A stretch of DNA of 64,000 bases from Candidatus Melainabacteria bacterium. Its GTDB lineage: Bacteria > Cyanobacteriota > Vampirovibrionia > Obscuribacterales > Obscuribacteraceae. The position numbers were made by a program, and so were the translations under genes. This document shows positions 59,952 to 64,000 of this stretch, in pieces. The notes under the pieces were generated by a model. The model was given only the letters and a program-made list of their open reading frames with translations. It was not told the origin of the DNA and made no database searches. The DNA lies in assembly GCA_003242885.1 (NCBI GenBank), contig QKMZ01000001.1, positions 310,001-374,000 of the forward strand. Direction: 5' to 3'. Numbering within the stretch: position 1 is the stretch's first letter; each line of letters starts with the position of its first letter.

Positions 59952-62162
59952 TTAAGCAGCGGCACTGAATCTGAATTGCATTTTCAGTTCTGGTTTATAA
60001 CCGTTGGAGAAGCTTACAGTTTCTGGTTTCACTTTATTGGTGGCGAGTGCCGCGTCGCGAGTGGCTCTGAGTGCTGTGTTTGCTGCGAAGCTTGTTCTTG
60101 CATCGTTGCGAGCGCCTTCCAATGAAGCCATTACCCCAGCAAGTCTAGCTCTAACGGCATCATTGCCAGAAAACAATTGCATCAAAGCTCCGACTTGCGA
60201 AATACTGCCTTCTAGCTGGGCGATCAGATCGAGGCTGATCAAGCCGCTTGCAGCTTTCGCTTTGGCCGCTTCGGCTACAGCTTCTGCGTTGCGCAGTACC
60301 GTAGCTGCTTGCTTTATTTGCTGCTCTTGAATGTCCGCTGCCAATTTTGCATTGTTTCCAACAGTCACTTCGCCACTTGCATGGAAAACAGTGCCGTCTG
60401 CAAAACTGACATTGCCTTGCAAATCAAAGTGTGTTCCATCAGCCATTTTGACTTCGAGTTGATGGCTGACGAAATCGCCGGTTGACTTGAGTGTTGTGCC
60501 AAGCCTATCGGTGTGGACTTCAGGCGTGTCAACTTCCTCTTTGACGGCGTTGACAGTGGACTTATTGTTTCCTTCGCCGATTGTAACTTCGTTAGTAAGT
60601 GGGTTGACGACTGATACCGGTCTATCCGGCATCTTCAGTGACAGCCCACCTCGACCGGCTATCAGTGCCGTGTTGTCTTGGGTAGTTACGTTGATGCTGC
60701 CATCATTTCCTTTTTCGAATGTGACACCATTGCGTGTGAATTTGTTTTCGTTTGCCCAGGTCTTGAGCACTCCCAACATTTCGCGAGCTTGTGATTCAAT
60801 CTGTTTGCCGCTTGAGCCATCGAGAATTTCTTGCGGCGCTTTTCCTGCTTCGATGATGAAGTATTTGTCGCTGGCATTTTTCCAGATTTTCTCGCCTGTG
60901 GGCAGTTCAAAAAAAGCGTTGCCGTCAGTTTGTAAAACAGTAAACGACCCATCTTTGTCGCGCATGAAGATGCCGTCTTCTGCCGCTCCCAGAACCAATC
61001 CGGAGGCGCTTCTATCGGCTTTGCGATTGGCTCTCCATTGTTTGAGTCTTTCGCAAATCTTGCCGTCTGGTCCGGTAAATCTAATAATTTCGTCGTTGCC
61101 TTTGTAGTCGGTTACTTTGTCTTTGTCGATAGTTTGAATCAGATTGTTCGAGCGGTCGTAGACGTTATAAGTGTGCGTGCCGATTACTCTTTCAACCTTA
61201 AAACCGTTTGCAACATCCCAGACTTGCTTGTTGTCGACGACGCGATAGCCTTTGCCTTTTTCCGTCACTTCGACTTCGCCTGTGCTGCGATTGGCGCGAA
61301 CTTCTGTTTGATGCTCGGCGCCAAATGCGCGAAAGCTTTGTTCTTTTGCATTGAAATCTACGACGTTGCCTTTCTTATCATCGTGTGTCACCCTGTCTTG
61401 CCCGACTTTGACTTCAGCTTCTACAACTGTTTCATTACCTGATTCCGGTGTGTGCGTTGCTCTCACTACGATGGCGTCGCCATCAATTGTTGCTTGCGGA
61501 AGAGAAGTGTTGTCTTTGCTGTCGTTGAAAATTCGATTCCACTGATCTTGGTCGACATGAGCAGTGAGTTCGTTGTTTTTTCCGCCATGGAAAGAACGGT
61601 TGTCGTTTTGCGATCCTGGCAGCGCGCTAAGAAGTCTGTCTGTATTTATAGAAGGGTTGGTGGAAGTCGAAGTCTTCGAATCCGCACTCTGTTTTAACGC
61701 TGATGCCCAGGCCGAGTCTTCCAGTACTGAGGTAATGCTTTTGCTTTTGTCTAGGATTTGAACTCTATCGCCGGTCTCTTTGTTTTGGTAAGTGTTGTTG
61801 CCCAAGCTGATCAATTTAGATGCGACAACAGCGCCACCGGCGACAGGACTTAGCATTGCGGCGTAGGTGCCGAGCGCGCTGGTCATTTCGGTCGTCTTCT
61901 TCCAGGCGTACGCAACCTTGTCTGTGAAAGACGAATTGACGCCTTGAACTGTGGTTGAGAGGGACGCCGGCTTGGGTGCTTCCTTGACCGCGGTCGAGAT
62001 GAGCGGACTGGCGACTACTTCGGCAGTTTTCACAACCGCATCTTTGGCCGCTTCAACGGCCTCTCCGACCATTTTCTTGCCGGCTTCGGCTTTCTCTGAC
62101 GCCCAGTTGAGAGCGTCAGACAAACCCATGCGAATGCTATCGCCGAATCCCACAATATTCAC
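59952..62162 (-). CDS. 736-aa hypothetical protein
   Basis: Not recognised. The N-terminal 70 residues are helical and Ala/Lys-rich ('NWASEKAEAGKKMVGEAVEA'). Around residues 95-115 a small hydrophobic stretch ('YAAMLSPVAGGAVVASKLI') is present. Residues 220-580 are beta-rich with short repeated turns ('FFELPTGEKIWKNASDKYFI', 'GRGGLSLKMPDRPVSV'), and the C-terminal 130 residues are helical. There is no signal peptide. It could be a structural or surface-associated protein, with its beta repeats suggesting a cell-surface fold, but I see no evidence for a specific function. ATG start at 62162; GGAA upstream. Confidence 0.6.
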   Translation of the reverse strand: MNIVGFGDSIRMGLSDALNWASEKAEAGKKMVGEAVEAAKDAVVKTAEVVASPLISTAVKEAPKPASLSTTVQGVNSSFTDKVAYAWKKTTEMTSALGTYAAMLSPVAGGAVVASKLISLGNNTYQNKETGDRVQILDKSKSITSVLEDSAWASALKQSADSKTSTSTNPSINTDRLLSALPGSQNDNRSFHGGKNNELTAHVDQDQWNRIFNDSKDNTSLPQATIDGDAIVVRATHTPESGNETVVEAEVKVGQDRVTHDDKKGNVVDFNAKEQSFRAFGAEHQTEVRANRSTGEVEVTEKGKGYRVVDNKQVWDVANGFKVERVIGTHTYNVYDRSNNLIQTIDKDKVTDYKGNDEIIRFTGPDGKICERLKQWRANRKADRSASGLVLGAAEDGIFMRDKDGSFTVLQTDGNAFFELPTGEKIWKNASDKYFIIEAGKAPQEILDGSSGKQIESQAREMLGVLKTWANENKFTRNGVTFEKGNDGSINVTTQDNTALIAGRGGLSLKMPDRPVSVVNPLTNEVTIGEGNNKSTVNAVKEEVDTPEVHTDRLGTTLKSTGDFVSHQLEVKMADGTHFDLQGNVSFADGTVFHASGEVTVGNNAKLAADIQEQQIKQAATVLRNAEAVAEAAKAKAASGLISLDLIAQLEGSISQVGALMQLFSGNDAVRARLAGVMASLEGARNDARTSFAANTALRATRDAALATNKVKPETVSFSNGYKPELKMQFRFSAAA

Positions 62163-62356
62163 TTCCGTAAGCCATTCCGGTCCGTATATATGCGGCAGGC
62201 TGGCGTTTTGGACAAAATTCCACGATTTTTGGGGAAATTGAAGGACAGACTACAAGTTTCGCCCTGGCCTATTTTTTGCACCTGTTGGGCTTCTGGGCTT
62301 TTAGGGCGGTCGAATTTTGGCTGGTTATACTAAAGTTAGAGGAAATTAGGATTCAA

Positions 62357-63475
62357 ATGTCTGAGAGAGACCATAAGACTCACACTTCAGAGGCGCTGAT
62401 CGGCAATTACCCCGGTCGGTATTGGCATGAGCTGGAGGAGGAAGGCAAGATATTTTGCGACCTTTGCCCGCGCGCTTGCGTGTTGAAGGAAGGCGATCGC
62501 GGCTTTTGCTTCGTTCGGCAAAATGTGGACGGGAAGATGGTTCTGACCACATATGGTCGAAGCACGGGCTTTTGTATTGATCCTATTGAAAAAAAACCGC
62601 TCAATCATTTTCTGCCTGGCTCTAGCGTGCTGTCTTTTGGAACAGCCGGATGCAACCTGGGCTGTCAGTTTTGTCAGAATTGGTCAATTAGCAAATCCAG
62701 AGAAATTGAGCAGCTGAGTGAAGTTGCGACTCCGGAAGATATTGCTCAAGCCGCATTGCGGATGGGTTGCAAGAGTGTCGCATTCACTTACAATGATCCG
62801 GTGATTTGGGCCGAGTATGCAATTGACACCGCAAAAGCCTGTCATGAAGTGGGTTTGAAGGCAGTCGCCGTCACAGCTGGATACATCACACCGCAGGCCA
62901 GACCGGAGTTTTATTCGGTTATGGACGCCGCAAACGTTGACCTGAAGGCCTTTACCTCACAGTTTTACAAGCGCCTTTGCTTGGCTGAACTAGCGCCTGT
63001 AATGGACACACTCGTTTGGCTTAAGAAGGAAAGTGAAGTCTGGTTTGAGATAACGAATCTCATGATTCCCGATGAGAACGATGGGGATGACGAGATAGAA
63101 CGAATGTGCGACTGGATTTTGAAGAATGTCGGTGATGATGTGCCAGTCCATTTCACAGCTTTCCATCCGGATTTTCGACTGCACAAGCCTTCTAGTACTC
63201 CGGAGAAGACCCTTCGACGCGCCCGTGACCAAGCCCTGAAAGCCGGAATCAAGTACGTCTATACCGGCAATGTCAATGACGCGAAGCGCCAGAGCACTTA
63301 CTGTCCGAACTGCCAAGAACTACTCATCAAGCGCGATTGGTACGAACTGGGAACCTACAAAATGAAAGGAAATCGCTGCAGCAAATGCGATTATGTTATC
63401 GCAGGCGTATTTGATGAGGGCAAAGGAAGCTGGGGACGTAAGAGAGTGCCTGTTTCCATTGAGCGCCAAAGCTAA
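62357..63475 (+). CDS. amrS: AmmeMemoRadiSam system radical SAM enzyme
   Basis: A 372-aa radical SAM protein. I start at ATG 62357, with TTAGGA upstream. The track start at 62276 adds 27 hydrophobic residues with no family match. The [4Fe-4S] motif CxxxCxxC is C99-N-L-G-C103-Q-F-C106 in 'FGTAGCNLGCQFCQNWSIS'. An N-terminal Cys pair ('CDLCPRAC') and a C-terminal zinc-ribbon-like pair ('CPNCQELL', 'CSKCDYVIAG') are present, as in AmrS. The family is usually encoded near AmmeMemoRadiSam genes amrA and amrB; neither is visible here. The reaction is unknown. It is monocistronic. Confidence 0.88.
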   Translation: MSERDHKTHTSEALIGNYPGRYWHELEEEGKIFCDLCPRACVLKEGDRGFCFVRQNVDGKMVLTTYGRSTGFCIDPIEKKPLNHFLPGSSVLSFGTAGCNLGCQFCQNWSISKSREIEQLSEVATPEDIAQAALRMGCKSVAFTYNDPVIWAEYAIDTAKACHEVGLKAVAVTAGYITPQARPEFYSVMDAANVDLKAFTSQFYKRLCLAELAPVMDTLVWLKKESEVWFEITNLMIPDENDGDDEIERMCDWILKNVGDDVPVHFTAFHPDFRLHKPSSTPEKTLRRARDQALKAGIKYVYTGNVNDAKRQSTYCPNCQELLIKRDWYELGTYKMKGNRCSKCDYVIAGVFDEGKGSWGRKRVPVSIERQS

Positions 63476-63621
63476 TAGGTCCGGTAATCTATGACGGGAA
63501 ACTTGTCAGAGCCACGGAGCTTTGTTGGTCTTGAAGTCTTCACATCCGGGCTGAAAAGTCTACAATCGTAAGGGCGGTGAATTCACCGTATGCAGGTCTG
63601 ATGGGTGCAGAGAGGGAAGCC

Positions 63622-64000
63622 ATGTCTGGACGGCGGTTTTATAAAAACCTATCTCGGACTGGTATTGCAGCATTTGCGATAGTTTTGTTTACTCAGCTAT
63701 TGCCGCTGCCTTTGAATGTGGCCCTGGCCGAAGAGGCGCCAAGCCCGGATACCCCGGTTTCTTCAGACGGCTCAGTAGCGCCGGGTATTTCGGCTTCCGG
63801 TTCGTCTGGCAGTTCGCCGCCGTCGAAGGGTACCGGTGCCTCGGACAGCTCTTCTGGCGATACTTCCAGCAGCTCATCCGATAGTGCATCCGAGAGCTTG
63901 AACATCAAGAACGCAGCATCAGGTTCTGTGTCACCTGATTCAACTGTCGCAGAGATCGGTTCTCAAGTAAGCTCGCAAGTAAAGACAGTAAAAACAACTG
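63622..64000 (+). CDS. Ser-rich exported protein, 5' part (runs off window)
   Basis: The open frame from ATG 63622 (GAGGGAAG upstream) runs to the window edge, so it is missing from the track. A signal peptide ('IAAFAIVLFTQLLPLPLNVALA') is followed by a Ser/Pro/Gly-rich low-complexity region ('SSSDSASESLNIKNAASG'). The antisense ORFs at 63689-63908 are shadows. A CGGTGAATTCACCG palindrome lies about 35 bp upstream. Likely a cell-surface or wall-linked protein; function unknown. Confidence 0.75.
   Translation, partial: MSGRRFYKNLSRTGIAAFAIVLFTQLLPLPLNVALAEEAPSPDTPVSSDGSVAPGISASGSSGSSPPSKGTGASDSSSGDTSSSSSDSASESLNIKNAASGSVSPDSTVAEIGSQVSSQVKTVKTT

Noticed and set aside
63575-63588. CGGTGAATTCACCG palindrome as an RNA gene or riboswitch
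   Set aside because: Only a 14-bp dyad; surrounding sequence does not match SRP, 6S, tmRNA or any riboswitch that I can recognise.

Overview
The window reads as one contiguous stretch of a bacterial chromosome of roughly 50% GC with densely packed, mostly single-gene or short-operon transcription units on both strands. No rRNA, phage, IS element or CRISPR array is visible. Gene content is that of a diderm-like, aerobic, signalling-rich environmental bacterium: Fe/Mn superoxide dismutase, a membrane fatty-acid desaturase, a KdsC-type phosphatase, a Tat-exported oxidase, several histidine kinases and a Ser/Thr kinase. Very long lineage-specific proteins, a SigB/SigF-like sigma factor, an NblS/VicK-like kinase, tandem MshEN-like domains and a DUF4388-like protein together suggest a non-photosynthetic relative of Cyanobacteria (Melainabacteria/Obscuribacterales type). 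That placement is inference; there is no marker gene here to prove it.

1-5.9 kb: two large repeat-rich proteins share a C-terminal 'RGEGPWQTAERIL' module. 5.9-11.4 kb: a coaD-linked coiled-coil gene, coaD, a PAS/HAMP histidine kinase, a divergent sigma factor, two related palindromes, a small unknown gene and tRNA-Pro(GGG) with its own terminator. 11.4-17.6 kb: a Ski2/Mtr4-like helicase overlapping a TPR gene, a second secreted TPR protein, an MFS exporter, and a HigA-type antitoxin gene broken by an 8-bp tandem duplication. 17.7-20.3 kb: a Tat-exported flavin amine oxidase overlapping a serpin gene. 20.3-28.2 kb: a sugar-type cluster on the minus strand (aldolase, D-lyxose isomerase, HAD phosphatase, MFS permease) whose gene junctions all carry a GTAGGGGCG palindromic repeat, then a Rieske oxygenase and a GH63-like glucosidase on the plus strand.

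28.2-34.2 kb: an unknown secreted or membrane protein, a double GNAT acetyltransferase with an internal duplication, and a histidine kinase with two tandem OmpR-type regulators. The kinase's first membrane helix lies upstream of any standard start codon. 34.3-38.3 kb: cmk, a DUF4388-like tail-anchored protein, a SelW/Rdx-type selenoprotein gene that the ORF track truncates because its Sec codon is UGA, a helix-turn-helix/coiled-coil protein and sodB. 38.6-47.7 kb: a four-unit MshEN-like protein, a desaturase, a secreted thioredoxin-like protein, a two-TM coiled-coil protein and a SWIM/SNF2 helicase.

47.8-51.6 kb: a structured leader before a TadE-like gene, a convergent TadG-like gene, a secreted protein and a secreted subtilase. 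52.0-64.0 kb: a PknB-like kinase with TPRs, an FAD oxidoreductase, a divergent Spy-like/TetR pair with His-rich stretches in both proteins, a KdsC-like phosphatase, a WGNPPG-repeat secreted protein, a 736-aa unknown protein, an AmmeMemoRadiSam-type radical SAM enzyme and the 5' end of a Ser-rich secreted protein.

The strongest unannotated signal is the selenoprotein at 36190-36531 (minus). A CGAU motif is encoded by an in-frame UGA, with an excellent Shine-Dalgarno, a promoter and a bSECIS-like hairpin whose AGGU-type loop sits 21 nt after the UGA.
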